Assembly (NCBI GenBank): GCA_902363145.1
Contig: CABIZB010000003.1
Coordinates: 1-64,000, forward strand
From: Oscillospiraceae bacterium
GTDB lineage: Bacteria > Bacillota > Clostridia > Oscillospirales > Ruminococcaceae
Reading direction: 5' to 3'
Length of the DNA stretch: 64,000 nucleotides
The notes beneath the pieces were generated by a model that saw only the letters and a program-made list of their open reading frames with translations, was not told the DNA's origin and did no database searches. This document shows, piece by piece, positions 43,446-52,073 of this stretch. Both the position numbers and the translations under genes were made by a program. How positions within the stretch are numbered: the stretch's first letter is position 1; each line of letters begins with the position of its first letter.

Positions 43446-44081
43446 ATGAAACGTTATGCTGACATTTTTCTCCGTGCGCTTATGACAGGCTTTGCCATTG
43501 GCATAGGCGGAGCGGTCTATCTTTCCTGCGATAATAAATATCTGGGAGCATTCCTTTTCGGAACGGGCCTTTTCGTGATACTCAGCTTCGGCTTCAACCT
43601 TTTTACGGGAAAAGTCGGATATGCTGTAGTAAACAAGCCCTCGTACATACTTGACCTTATCGTGATATGGCTGGGAAATCTGGCAGGTACTGTGATAATG
43701 GGCGGTATGCTTTTATGCACAAGAATTTCGGGTATCGGCGAAAAAGCGGCTGAGATATGCGCCGTAAAATTCAATGATAACCTGCTGAGCATATTCATTC
43801 TGGCAATTTTCTGCGGAATGCTCATGTTCATTGCGGCTGACGGCTACAAGCAGATAAAGAATCCTGCGGGTCAGATGCTTGCAATCTTCCTCCCGGTTGT
43901 GGTGTTCATTCTCAGCGGATACGAGCACTGCATAGCAAATATGTTCTATTTCACCGTTGCAAAGGTATGGTCACTTAACACAGTGGTATATCTGCTGGTG
44001 ATGACACTGGGAAATGCAGTGGGCGGTATGTTTATTCCTTTTGTAAGAAAGGGATTTGTTCAGGCCGAGGAAAAGAAGTAA
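43446..44081 (+). CDS. Formate/nitrite-type channel protein
   Basis: A 211-residue membrane protein of the formate/nitrite transporter (FNT) family with six predicted helices. It shows GFAIGIGGAVYLSC near the start, GFNLFTGKVGYAVVN, and ending NAVGGMFIPFVRKGF, where FocA/NirC proteins have the N..GG motif. It is shorter than FocA. In a fermenting anaerobe a role in formate or small monocarboxylate passage is likely, but nitrite or hydrosulfide specificity cannot be excluded. Single gene followed by a terminator. Confidence 0.82.
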   Translation: MKRYADIFLRALMTGFAIGIGGAVYLSCDNKYLGAFLFGTGLFVILSFGFNLFTGKVGYAVVNKPSYILDLIVIWLGNLAGTVIMGGMLLCTRISGIGEKAAEICAVKFNDNLLSIFILAIFCGMLMFIAADGYKQIKNPAGQMLAIFLPVVVFILSGYEHCIANMFYFTVAKVWSLNTVVYLLVMTLGNAVGGMFIPFVRKGFVQAEEKK

Positions 44082-44090
44082 TAAAAAAAC

Positions 44091-44130
44091 AAATCGGTAT
44101 GCAGCCAGCAAACTGCATACCGATTTTTTA
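44091..44130. terminator. Bidirectional intrinsic terminator
   Basis: AAATCGGTATGCAG/CTGCATACCGATTT, 14-bp arms with an 8-nt loop and U-rich tails on both strands, between convergent genes. Confidence 0.85.
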
Positions 44131-44138
44131 TGTCATCA

Positions 44139-44393
44139 TTATTTTCCGAAGCCGAAAAGTCCTTTCTTAACATAAGGCTTTCTGTCTGCTCCCGCAAACT
44201 CATAGCCTGCCTTTTCAACGACCTCTTTCAGCTTGTCGTCGGGGATATCCTCCTCGGCAACAATAACAGTCTGAGCCTTTGAATGGGAAGATGTTACTTT
44301 CTTTACCTTAAAGTTATTTCTAACAGCGTCATTTATATGTGTCTCGCACATTCCGCAAGCCATTCCGTTTATTTTTGCAGTTATCTCTACCAT
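44139..44393 (-). CDS. Heavy-metal-associated (HMA) domain protein
   Basis: An 84-residue single HMA domain with the metal-binding motif MACGMCETHI (GMxCxxC-like, here NGMACGMCE), a beta-alpha-beta-beta-alpha-beta fold and a short Gly/Phe/Lys tail (KKGLFGFGK). It resembles copper chaperones of CopZ type, but no copper ATPase gene is adjacent and the tail is unusual. ATG 44393 follows AAGGAAG. Confidence 0.85.
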   Translation of the reverse strand: MVEITAKINGMACGMCETHINDAVRNNFKVKKVTSSHSKAQTVIVAEEDIPDDKLKEVVEKAGYEFAGADRKPYVKKGLFGFGK

Positions 44394-44575
44394 AATATGA
44401 CTTCCTTCCTTTTAAGGTCAGCTCCCGCTAACCTTATAAACTTATTATACGACCAATGGGATAAAATGTCAATAAAAGTTAGCCTGCTCTTACAACATTC
44501 GGCAGTGTATTGCAATTACCGCTGACCTGTGCTATACTGAAAATACCATATAACGACATGAAATGAGGCTATGAC

Positions 44576-46003
44576 ATGAAAATGAACTGGAACACTCTCC
44601 TCTGCGAAAAGCGCAGACGTGAACACTCTTCAAAGGAAAGCACCGACCTGCGCAGCGAATTTCAGAAGGACTATCACAGAATTATCCAGAGTGCTTCTTT
44701 CAGGCGGCTCCAGGATAAAACACAGGTATTCCCGCTGGACAAAAGCGACTTTGTGCGCACCCGTCTCACCCACTCTCTGGAGGTATCATCATTTGCAAAA
44801 TCACTGGGACATATGATCCTCCAGAACCTTATGGCTCACGGCAGAAAGGACATCACTTCCGAGGTGGAGAGCAACGCCTGCAGTGTGCTTGAATGTGCGG
44901 GACTTATCCATGACATCGGCAATCCCCCGTTCGGTCACTTCGGCGAGGATTATATCCGTGAATGGTTCAGGGCAAATCTGCCTAAGATAAAGTTCAAGGG
45001 TCAGGAGATAGACAAGCTCCTTACGCCGCAGATGGCAGGCGACTTTTACCATTTTGAGGGCAATGCACAGGCTCTCAGGCTGCTTACAAAGCTCCACTTT
45101 CTTGTTGATGAAAACGGCATGAACCTGAATTACACTCTGCTCAACACTATCATAAAATACCCCGTTTCATCGGTGGAAATTGACAAGGACAGCGGAGATA
45201 TCAGGACAAAAAAGATGGGCTATTATTACGCCGAGCAGGATATTTTTAAAGAGATAACCAAAAGCACGGGAGCTGTTGGCTGCCGCCACCCGCTGGCATT
45301 TATCCTTGAGGCAGCGGACGACATTGCCTACAAGACTGCCGACATCGAGGATGCTGCGAAAAAGGGCTTCATCACTTATCAGCAGCTTCTTGACGAGTTA
45401 AAGTCGGAGCGCTATTGCGGCAAATGCGCAGATGATGGCGAGCGTGCCGAGTATGACAAAGCTGTGGGCAAGCTGGAAAGCTACCTTACATATGCAAAAG
45501 ACGGCGGCATATCCTCCCCAGAAAAGAACGCCGTTCAGAGGTGGGTCATCTACGTTCAGGGCGTGCTTCTCAGGTGTGCGGCTTTCGGCTTTACCAGCAG
45601 CTATGACATGATAATGAACGGCACTTTCGGTAAGGAGATACTGGCAGTCTCCCGTGGAAACGCTCTTGCATATGCACTGGGCGACATTGCGTGCAGATAT
45701 GTTTTCAAGTCCATACCAATTTACAAGCTTGAAATATCCGCCAGCGTAATATTTGAATTTCTGCTTGACAGGTTCGTGAATGCCGCCGTAAAATTTGACA
45801 GCGATGAACCGGCTTCCGCCATTGAAAAGCGAATGATATCCCTTGTTTCGGATAACTACATAAGAATTTACCGCTATTATTCCGAGGGAAAGGACGACAT
45901 CGAAAAGCTGTACCTCAGGCTGCTCCTTGCCACTGATTTTATCTGCGGCATGACCGACAGCTACGCACAGAGGCTTTACCGTGAACTGAATGGAATGGTA
46001 TAA
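44576..46003 (+). CDS. dgt: dNTP triphosphohydrolase (long dgt type)
   Basis: A 475-residue HD-domain enzyme of the deoxyguanosinetriphosphate triphosphohydrolase family. It shows SASFRRLQDKTQVFPLDKSDFV (in parts), RTRLTHSLEVSSFAKSLG, GLIHDIGNPPFGHFGEDYI and LEAADDIAYKTADIEDA, covering the metal-binding His/Asp set. It is longer than the paralogue next to dnaG and has an extended C-terminal region, so it belongs to a different subgroup. The stop codon is followed directly by a 66-bp miniature element. Confidence 0.9.
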   Translation: MKMNWNTLLCEKRRREHSSKESTDLRSEFQKDYHRIIQSASFRRLQDKTQVFPLDKSDFVRTRLTHSLEVSSFAKSLGHMILQNLMAHGRKDITSEVESNACSVLECAGLIHDIGNPPFGHFGEDYIREWFRANLPKIKFKGQEIDKLLTPQMAGDFYHFEGNAQALRLLTKLHFLVDENGMNLNYTLLNTIIKYPVSSVEIDKDSGDIRTKKMGYYYAEQDIFKEITKSTGAVGCRHPLAFILEAADDIAYKTADIEDAAKKGFITYQQLLDELKSERYCGKCADDGERAEYDKAVGKLESYLTYAKDGGISSPEKNAVQRWVIYVQGVLLRCAAFGFTSSYDMIMNGTFGKEILAVSRGNALAYALGDIACRYVFKSIPIYKLEISASVIFEFLLDRFVNAAVKFDSDEPASAIEKRMISLVSDNYIRIYRYYSEGKDDIEKLYLRLLLATDFICGMTDSYAQRLYRELNGMV

Positions 46004-46069
46004 TACTAATCCTCAATCAACCTATAGACAAATCCTCGGCTTTGTCTATAGAACGATTAAAGATTAGTA
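46004..46069. mobile_element. 66-bp miniature element with IS630-type ends
   Basis: TACTAATC...CCTATAGACAAA and its complement TTTGTCTATAG...GATTAGTA pair across almost the whole length. CTATAGACAAA also occurs at the right end of the IS630 element at 8519-9634. It begins at the base after the dgt stop codon and may act as its 3' hairpin. Confidence 0.75.
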
Positions 46070-46115
46070 TAAGTCAGACTTATGCGGATATTTCACAAGC
46101 CTATATAAAAACCAA

Positions 46116-46147
46116 GAGCTGCTGCACAGTGTGCAACAGCTCCTTTT
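46116..46147. terminator. Bidirectional intrinsic terminator
   Basis: GAGCTGCTGCAC/GTGCAACAGCTC (46116-46127, 46131-46142) with CCTTTT on one side and TTGGTTTTT on the other, between convergent dgt and the RNA helicase gene. Confidence 0.75.
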
Positions 46148-46188
46148 GTTGTATATAATTATTATGTTATATATAATTATATATATTA

Positions 46189-47907
46189 TCAACCCTTGCG
46201 GCGATTCTCGTACTTAGGTCTGCCGCCCTTGCCGTGACGGGAGGAGGATTTTCTGCGCTGGTCACGGTAATTTCCTCTTCTCTGATCACGGTCGTCCTCA
46301 AAGCGCTCGGCTCTGCCCTCATAGCGCTTGATGGTTATTTTCTGACCGTTTATCTTTGTACCTGTCATGGAATCGAGAACGTGCTCGGTATCCGCCTCGG
46401 GCACCTCAACGGTGGTGAACTTATCGTAAATATCTATCTTGCCGAAAGACTTTCCGGGCATTCCCGTTGCGTCAACAAGTGCGCCAAGAACAAAGTTCGG
46501 AGCAAGCCTGCTGGAACGTCCTGCGGATATCTCTAGCTTGACCTTGCCGCCCTTCTGGTATCTGCCGCCCTTGCCGCCGTTGTCACGGGGAACGGAGATT
46601 ATTTCGGGAATGTTCTTTGTATCCTTTGAAAGCCTCATTCCCAGCAGTGCAACAGCGATATCCTCGGCGGAAAGTCCGCTTTCCATAAGCTTCTGCACAT
46701 CTGCACGGCAGCTTTCGTATTTGCCGCTTTCCACTGCGGAAAGTATCTTTTCATTAACATGAGCCGCCTTGCGGGCAACTATCTCGTCTCTGCCGGGAAG
46801 CTCTGCACGGGCAATATCAGCCTTGATGAAGGAAGCGATATTTTTCAGCTCATAAAACTGTTTTCTGCCGCTTATAATGGTATATGCAGCACCGCTCTTG
46901 CCTGCACGGCCTGTTCTTCCGATACGGTGGATATAATACTCGTTATCCTGGGGAAGATCATAGTTGAAAACGCAGTCAACGCCCTCAACGTCAATTCCTC
47001 TTGCGGCAACGTCGGTAGCGATAAGCACGTTGATGCTTCCCGACTTGAATGCGCTCAGCACCTGAGTACGGCTCGCCTGCTTCATATCGCCGTGAAGTCC
47101 TGCTGCCTTGAAGCCCTTTGACACGAGAGCCTCGGTCAGCTCATCTACCATTTTCTTAGTGTTGCAGAACACCATTGAAAGCTTAGGCTCATATGCAATG
47201 AGCAGAAGCTTTAAGGCATCGGTCTTTCTGCCCATGGGCACTTCAAAATATTTCTGCTCGATCGTATCAACAGTTCTTGCCTTGCTCTCCACCTTTATGA
47301 CAACGGGGTCATTCTGGTATTCCTTGGTGATAGCCATTATTGGAGGGGGCATGGTTGCGGAGAACAGCACTGTCTGGCGCTCCTCGGGGACAAAGGAAAG
47401 TATGGTCTCGATATCCTCACGGAAGCCCATATTGAGCATTTCGTCCGCCTCGTCAAGAACGATGGTACGGAGGTTTTCAAGCTTCAGGGTCTTTCTGCCG
47501 ATGTGGTCCATAACACGGCCGGGAGTGCCCACAACGATGTTTGCGCCACGTCTCAGCTCGGAGATCTGCTTGTCCATAGCAGCTCCGCCGTAAACTGCGC
47601 AGGGCTTTACCCACGGCATATATGCGGAGAATTTTTCTATCTCCTTGCACGCCTGCATGGCAAGCTCTCTTGTGGGGCAGAGGATAAGCACCTCAACACC
47701 GTTCTTTCCGCCTCTGGTAACGCTGACTGCGGCGGGGATACCGAAAGCGGCAGTCTTTCCCGTACCTGTGTTTGACTTTCCTACAAGATCCTTTCCCTCC
47801 AGCATTACGGGGATAGCCTTTGACTGGATCTCGGTAGCTTCGGAAAATCCCATATCCTCAACGGCTCTGAGAATTTCCTCGGGTAAATTAAGTTCGTTAA
47901 AAAGCAT
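46189..47907 (-). CDS. deaD: DEAD-box RNA helicase with DbpA-type RNA-binding domain
   Basis: A 572-residue ATP-dependent RNA helicase, probably for ribosome assembly or mRNA turnover. Motifs include Q motif FSEATEIQSKAIPVML, Walker A SNTGTGKTA (about 42-50), DEAD (about 152-155), SAT, and HRIGRTGRAGK. After a linker, a DbpA RNA-binding domain (about 465-540; KVKLEISAGRSSRLAPNFVL) is followed by a basic Arg/Gly-rich tail. ATG 47907 follows AGAAAGGAAC. Such helicases are often cold-induced; the 70-nt leader could carry that control. Confidence 0.94.
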   Translation of the reverse strand: MLFNELNLPEEILRAVEDMGFSEATEIQSKAIPVMLEGKDLVGKSNTGTGKTAAFGIPAAVSVTRGGKNGVEVLILCPTRELAMQACKEIEKFSAYMPWVKPCAVYGGAAMDKQISELRRGANIVVGTPGRVMDHIGRKTLKLENLRTIVLDEADEMLNMGFREDIETILSFVPEERQTVLFSATMPPPIMAITKEYQNDPVVIKVESKARTVDTIEQKYFEVPMGRKTDALKLLLIAYEPKLSMVFCNTKKMVDELTEALVSKGFKAAGLHGDMKQASRTQVLSAFKSGSINVLIATDVAARGIDVEGVDCVFNYDLPQDNEYYIHRIGRTGRAGKSGAAYTIISGRKQFYELKNIASFIKADIARAELPGRDEIVARKAAHVNEKILSAVESGKYESCRADVQKLMESGLSAEDIAVALLGMRLSKDTKNIPEIISVPRDNGGKGGRYQKGGKVKLEISAGRSSRLAPNFVLGALVDATGMPGKSFGKIDIYDKFTTVEVPEADTEHVLDSMTGTKINGQKITIKRYEGRAERFEDDRDQRRGNYRDQRRKSSSRHGKGGRPKYENRRKG

Positions 47908-47984
47908 ATAGTTCCTTTCTGAAATCGGGGATTTATCTGACGCTCAGCCCGACATCAGGCAGGGGCTGCGGTCAATTACTATTT

Positions 47985-48013
47985 ATTATAACACACCGAT
48001 TATATATTGTCAA
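47985..48013 (-). promoter_or_regulatory. Consensus sigma-A promoter of deaD
   Basis: On the minus strand TTGACA (48013-48008), 17-bp spacer, TATAAT (47990-47985). Confidence 0.8.
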
Positions 48014-48205
48014 CGAATTTTAAAGCCGCTTTTTGTGAATTTTGTGCAGACAAGAATACCATTTTCAGGCATTTTAATCCATCTTATTCAAATAGGAATT
48101 GTTATATTTATCCGATGCCGACGGCATATATCCCTTTTGAAGCATAAAAATCACTGAAAAATTATGCTTTTGTGCCAAAATACGATTAGCAAAGGCTAAG
48201 CAGGC

Positions 48206-48253
48206 TGTCAAAAATGTTACACTATCCCAGTCTGTTTGTTAAATTTTTGACAA
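48206..48253 (+). promoter_or_regulatory. Two candidate Rex operators upstream of ldh
   Basis: TTGTTAAATTTTTGACAA (48236-48253) and TGTCAAAAATGTTACA (48206-48221) resemble the Rex dyad TTGTTAANNNNTTAACAA. They lie 26-73 bp before the ldh -35. Rex senses the NADH/NAD+ ratio and commonly controls lactate dehydrogenase. Confidence 0.45.
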
Positions 48254-48278
48254 ATTCGGTTTTTATGAATTTTTTCTC

Positions 48279-48307
48279 TTGATTTTTATTTCAAGTTATG
48301 TTAGAAT
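48279..48307 (+). promoter_or_regulatory. Sigma-A promoter of ldh
   Basis: TTGATT (48279-48284), 17-bp spacer, TAGAAT (48302-48307). Confidence 0.6.
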
Positions 48308-48439
48308 AATATCAACGAGAAAATTCTGTCGTTTTGAGGGTGAAATATCCCCGTCGGCACGGTTTTCAACTGTATGATCGCACGCCTGAAAACGGCGGCT
48401 TTACCGAGAAAAATATCTACAGAAAGCGGGAAATGATTT

Positions 48440-49381
48440 ATGAGCAACAAAGTCACTATTATCGGCGCTGGCAGCGTCGGATCTACCATCGCTTATAACA
48501 TGGTAGTAACCGGTATCGCATCTGAGATCGTTCTGATCGATATCAACGCAAAAAAGGCTGAGGGCGAAGCAATGGATATCCTCCAGGGTGTTCCTTTCTG
48601 TTCCCCCGTATCCATCTACGCAGGCACATATGCCGATGCAAAGGGTTCCGACATCGTTATCCTTACATCAGGTATGCCCAGAAAAGCAGGTCAGTCTCGT
48701 CTTGAACTTGCTCAGGTAAACGTTGACATCACCAAGACCATAATCCCCGAGATCGTCAAGTACGCTCCTGAGGCTGTTTATATCGTAGTAAGCAATCCTA
48801 TCGATATCCTCACCTACGTATTCCACAAGTACTCGGGTCTCCCCTCCAACCAGATCATCGGTTCCGGCACAACCCTCGATACCGCTCGTCTGCGTTCCCG
48901 TCTTTCCGAGACCTTCAATATCAGCCAGCAGAACGTTCACGCTTACGTATTCGGTGAGCACGGCGATTCCTCTTTCGTTCCCTGGTCCATCGCAAACATT
49001 TCCGGTATCCCCATCAACCAGTACATCAACTGCCTCCCCGAGGGCAAGCGTCCCGTTGTTGATTACGCTGAGATCGAGGAATACACAAGAAAGTCCGGCG
49101 CTAAGATCATCGCAAGCAAGGGCGCTACATTCTATGCAATCGCTATCTCCGTATGCCACATCTGCAAGTGCCTGTTCAGCGGCATCGACACCACTCTTAC
49201 CGTTTCCACAATGATGAACGGCGAGTACGGCATCAACGATGTATGTCTCAGCACACTGGCAACAGTTGGCCGCAAGGGTGTTGAGGGCAAGCTCATGGTT
49301 CCCCTTACCGATGATGAGATCGTTAAGCTCAGACACAGTGCCGACTGCCTGAAGGACGTTATCCACAACATCAATCTTTAA
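48440..49381 (+). CDS. ldh: L-lactate dehydrogenase
   Basis: A 313-residue NAD-dependent L-lactate dehydrogenase reducing pyruvate to lactate. NAD fold KVTIIGAGSVGSTIAYNMVV, then TSGMPRKAGQSRLELAQVN with the substrate Arg, SGTTLDTARLRSRLSE and GEHGDSSFVPWS with the catalytic His (about 174). The Gln in GQSR and the GEHGDS motif favour lactate over malate dehydrogenase. Very strong codon bias points to high expression. The ATG follows GAAAGCGGGA. It stands just upstream of fumC but has its own hairpin. Confidence 0.93.
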   Translation: MSNKVTIIGAGSVGSTIAYNMVVTGIASEIVLIDINAKKAEGEAMDILQGVPFCSPVSIYAGTYADAKGSDIVILTSGMPRKAGQSRLELAQVNVDITKTIIPEIVKYAPEAVYIVVSNPIDILTYVFHKYSGLPSNQIIGSGTTLDTARLRSRLSETFNISQQNVHAYVFGEHGDSSFVPWSIANISGIPINQYINCLPEGKRPVVDYAEIEEYTRKSGAKIIASKGATFYAIAISVCHICKCLFSGIDTTLTVSTMMNGEYGINDVCLSTLATVGRKGVEGKLMVPLTDDEIVKLRHSADCLKDVIHNINL

Positions 49382-49403
49382 TTTAAAGGACATATTCATG
49401 ACA

Positions 49404-49431
49404 GGCGGCAGAGTGTTTTTTCACTGCCGCC
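49404..49431 (+). terminator. Hairpin between ldh and fumC
   Basis: GGCGGCAG/CTGCCGCC arms. There is no U-run after it, so it may only attenuate, or stabilise the 3' end. Confidence 0.4.
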
Positions 49432-49491
49432 CATAGTCATGTGTGCATATTTAAGTATTTATAAAATCTTTATAAAAGGAGTACATACCCA

Positions 49492-50868
49492 ATGGAATAC
49501 CGTATTGAACACGATTCAATGGGCGAGGTAAAGGTTCCTGCAGACAAGTACTGGGCTGCTCAGACCGAGAGAAGCCACGAGAACTTCCTCATCGGCGTTG
49601 GCATCGAGACAATGCCCAGAGAGATCACCAAGGCATTCGGTTATCTCAAAAAGGCTGCTGCAATGGCAAACCACGCTCTCAAGCCTGAGAAAATGACAGA
49701 TGAAAAGCTGACTGCTATTTCCGAGGCTTGCGACGAAGTTATCAGCGGAAGCCTGAACGACCACTTCCCTCTCGTTGTATGGCAGACAGGAAGCGGCACT
49801 CAGTCCAACATGAACGCTAACGAAGTTATTGCCAACCGTGGAAACGAGATCGCAGGCAAGAAGCTTCTTCACCCCAATGATGATATCAACATGAGCCAGT
49901 CCTCCAACGATACCTTCCCCACTGCAATGCACATTTCCGCTGTTATTGCTATTGAGGATAAGGTTATCCCCGCTGTGGATACTCTCATCGAAACCTTCAA
50001 GAGACTTGAAAAGGAAAACGAGGGCATCGTTAAGAGCGGCAGAACTCATCTTCAGGACGCTACCCCCATCGCTTTCTCTCAGGAGATCAGCGGCTGGCGC
50101 TCCTCTCTCGAAAAGGATAAGAAGCTCCTTGAAATCGCTCTTCCCGAGCTTAAAGAGCTTGCTCTCGGCGGTACTGCCGTTGGTACAGGTCTTAACACCC
50201 CCAAGGGCTTTGATGTAAAGGTCGCAGAGGCTGTTTCCGAGCTTACAGGCAAGGATTTCAAGACTGCTCCCAACAAGTTCCACGCTCTTACAAGCAAGGA
50301 CGAGATCGTATTTGCTCACGGTGCTCTCAAGGCTCTCGCTGCTGATATGATGAAGATCGCCAACGACGTAAGATGGCTGGCAAGCGGACCCAGAGACGGT
50401 CTCGGCGAGATCACTATCCCCGAGAACGAGCCCGGTTCCTCAATCATGCCCGGCAAGGTCAACCCCACTCAGTGCGAGCAGGTAACAATGGTCGCAGTTC
50501 AGGTAATGGGCAACGACGTAGCTGTTGGTATGGCTGCAAGCCAGGGCAACTTCGAGCTGAATGTTTTCATGCCCGTATGCGCTTACAACTTCCTCCAGTC
50601 CGCAAGACTTCTTGCTGAGTCCATCACTTCCTTCAACAAGAACTGCGCTGTCGGAATCAAGGCAAACAAGGATAAGATGCACCACAACCTTCACAACTCT
50701 CTTATGCTGGTAACAGCTCTCAACCCCTACATCGGCTATGAGAACGCCGCTAAGACCGCAAAGAAGGCATTCAAGGACAACATCTCCCTCAAGGAAGCCT
50801 GCGTAGAGCTTGGTTTCCTCACCGCTGAAAAGTTTGACGAGGTATTCCACCCCGAACAGATGATATAA
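49492..50868 (+). CDS. fumC: Class II fumarase
   Basis: A 458-residue fumarase of the oxygen-stable class II type, interconverting malate and fumarate. Motifs: HDSMGEVKVPADKYWAAQTE, VWQTGSGTQSNMNANEVIAN, SQSSNDTFPTAMHISA and the signature GSSIMPGKVNPTQCE (about 313-327). The superfamily includes aspartase, but T.SN.N and GSGTQ...NMN suit fumarase. Strong codon bias. Its stop is 20 bp before hdrB, so it probably belongs to the same transcript and supplies fumarate to the reductase encoded at the far end. Confidence 0.92.
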   Translation: MEYRIEHDSMGEVKVPADKYWAAQTERSHENFLIGVGIETMPREITKAFGYLKKAAAMANHALKPEKMTDEKLTAISEACDEVISGSLNDHFPLVVWQTGSGTQSNMNANEVIANRGNEIAGKKLLHPNDDINMSQSSNDTFPTAMHISAVIAIEDKVIPAVDTLIETFKRLEKENEGIVKSGRTHLQDATPIAFSQEISGWRSSLEKDKKLLEIALPELKELALGGTAVGTGLNTPKGFDVKVAEAVSELTGKDFKTAPNKFHALTSKDEIVFAHGALKALAADMMKIANDVRWLASGPRDGLGEITIPENEPGSSIMPGKVNPTQCEQVTMVAVQVMGNDVAVGMAASQGNFELNVFMPVCAYNFLQSARLLAESITSFNKNCAVGIKANKDKMHHNLHNSLMLVTALNPYIGYENAAKTAKKAFKDNISLKEACVELGFLTAEKFDEVFHPEQMI

Positions 50869-50888
50869 AAAACGAAAGGATAAAAGCT

Positions 50889-51668
50889 ATGGTTTACAGT
50901 TACTATCCGGGCTGCACTCTGAAAAACAAGGCACAGGACCTTGACAGATATGCCCGTCTTTCCGCACAGGCGCTGGGAATCACGCTTGAGGAAATCGAAA
51001 ACTGGCAGTGCTGCGGCGGCGTTTATCCGATGGCAAAGGACGAGATCGCTACTAAGCTTTCCTCCGTCAGAGCACTTGCCGACGCCAAAGCACACGGCAG
51101 AGACTTAATAACTCTCTGCTCTGCCTGTCATAACGTTCTCAAGCAGGTCAACAATGATATGCTCACCGATGAGGACATCTGCACAAGAGCAAACAATTAT
51201 CTGAAGCTCGATGAAGAATATCACGGCGAGACCAAGGTAGTTCATTACCTTGAAATGCTCCGTGATGTTATAGGCTTCGATACCCTGAAGTCCAAGGTGG
51301 TAAATCCCCTTACAGGCAAGAAGATAGGCGCTTACTACGGCTGCCTGCTCCTCCGCCCCGGCAAGGTTCTTCAGATGGACGACCCCGAAAATCCCAAGAT
51401 CATGGAGGACTTTATCCGTGCTCTGGGTGCTGAACCCGTTATCTACCCCATGAGAAACGAGTGCTGCGGCGGTTACGTTTCCATCGAGGACAAGGCTGCT
51501 GCCGAAAGCAGAAGAAACATCGTTGCTGCAAGCGCAGCAGGCTTTGAGGCTGAGATGATGATAACTGCTTGTCCTCTTTGTATGTACAACCTTAAGAAGA
51601 ACGACAGCAACGTTCCCGTTTACTATTTCACCGAGCTTCTCGCTGAGGCTCTCGGCGTAAAGGACTAA
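50889..51668 (+). CDS. hdrB: Heterodisulfide reductase subunit B homologue
   Basis: A 259-residue HdrB-type protein with two CCG domains, which in methanogens hold two noncubane [4Fe-4S] clusters at the disulfide-reducing site. All cysteines are present in both repeats: YYPGCTLK, WQCCGGVYP, TLCSACHNVL and YYGCLLLRPGK, RNECCGGYVS, ITACPLCMYNL. A fermenting bacterium has no CoM/CoB, so the natural substrate is another electron carrier or disulfide. It is cotranscribed with hdrC 12 bp downstream. Confidence 0.93.
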   Translation: MVYSYYPGCTLKNKAQDLDRYARLSAQALGITLEEIENWQCCGGVYPMAKDEIATKLSSVRALADAKAHGRDLITLCSACHNVLKQVNNDMLTDEDICTRANNYLKLDEEYHGETKVVHYLEMLRDVIGFDTLKSKVVNPLTGKKIGAYYGCLLLRPGKVLQMDDPENPKIMEDFIRALGAEPVIYPMRNECCGGYVSIEDKAAAESRRNIVAASAAGFEAEMMITACPLCMYNLKKNDSNVPVYYFTELLAEALGVKD

Positions 51669-51680
51669 GGAGGCACGACG

Positions 51681-52058
51681 ATGGATAAAAAAGAAGAAAT
51701 CCTCCGCATAAGCGGCGTTAATGTCCGTAAATGTATGCGCTGCGGCAAATGCTCAGGCACCTGCCCCTCCTACGACAAGATGGAATATCATCCTCACCAG
51801 TTCGTATATATGGTTGAGTCCGGCAATATCGAGCCTCTTCTCAAGAGCGAGTCACTTTATATGTGTCTTTCATGCTTTGCGTGTGTCGAAAGATGTCCCA
51901 GAGGCGTTGAGCCCGCAAAGGTAGTAGAGGCTGTAAGACTTGCGGCTATCAGACAGAAGGGCTGCAACCATCTCAAGGCAAATCAGGTTCCGGAACTTAT
52001 TGACGAGGATACTCCTCAGCAGCTCCTTGTCAGCGCATTCCGTAAATACAGTAAATAA
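51681..52058 (+). CDS. hdrC: Heterodisulfide reductase subunit C homologue
   Basis: A 125-residue ferredoxin-like subunit with two [4Fe-4S] motifs, CMRCGKCSGTCPS (about 17-29) and CLSCFACVERCPRG (about 60-73), both CxxCxxCxxxCP. In Hdr complexes it wires HdrA to HdrB. ATG follows AGGAGGCACG. It keeps the conserved helical tail but has no added domain. Confidence 0.93.
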   Translation: MDKKEEILRISGVNVRKCMRCGKCSGTCPSYDKMEYHPHQFVYMVESGNIEPLLKSESLYMCLSCFACVERCPRGVEPAKVVEAVRLAAIRQKGCNHLKANQVPELIDEDTPQQLLVSAFRKYSK

Positions 52059-52073
52059 GGAGGAGAAAAATCA

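Larger units (their letters stand above)
47908..48439. other. Divergent regulatory region between deaD and ldh
   Basis: No gene. It carries the deaD promoter (47985-48013), two Rex-like dyads (48206-48221, 48236-48253), the ldh promoter (48279-48307) and an ldh leader of about 125 nt. Confidence 0.6.
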
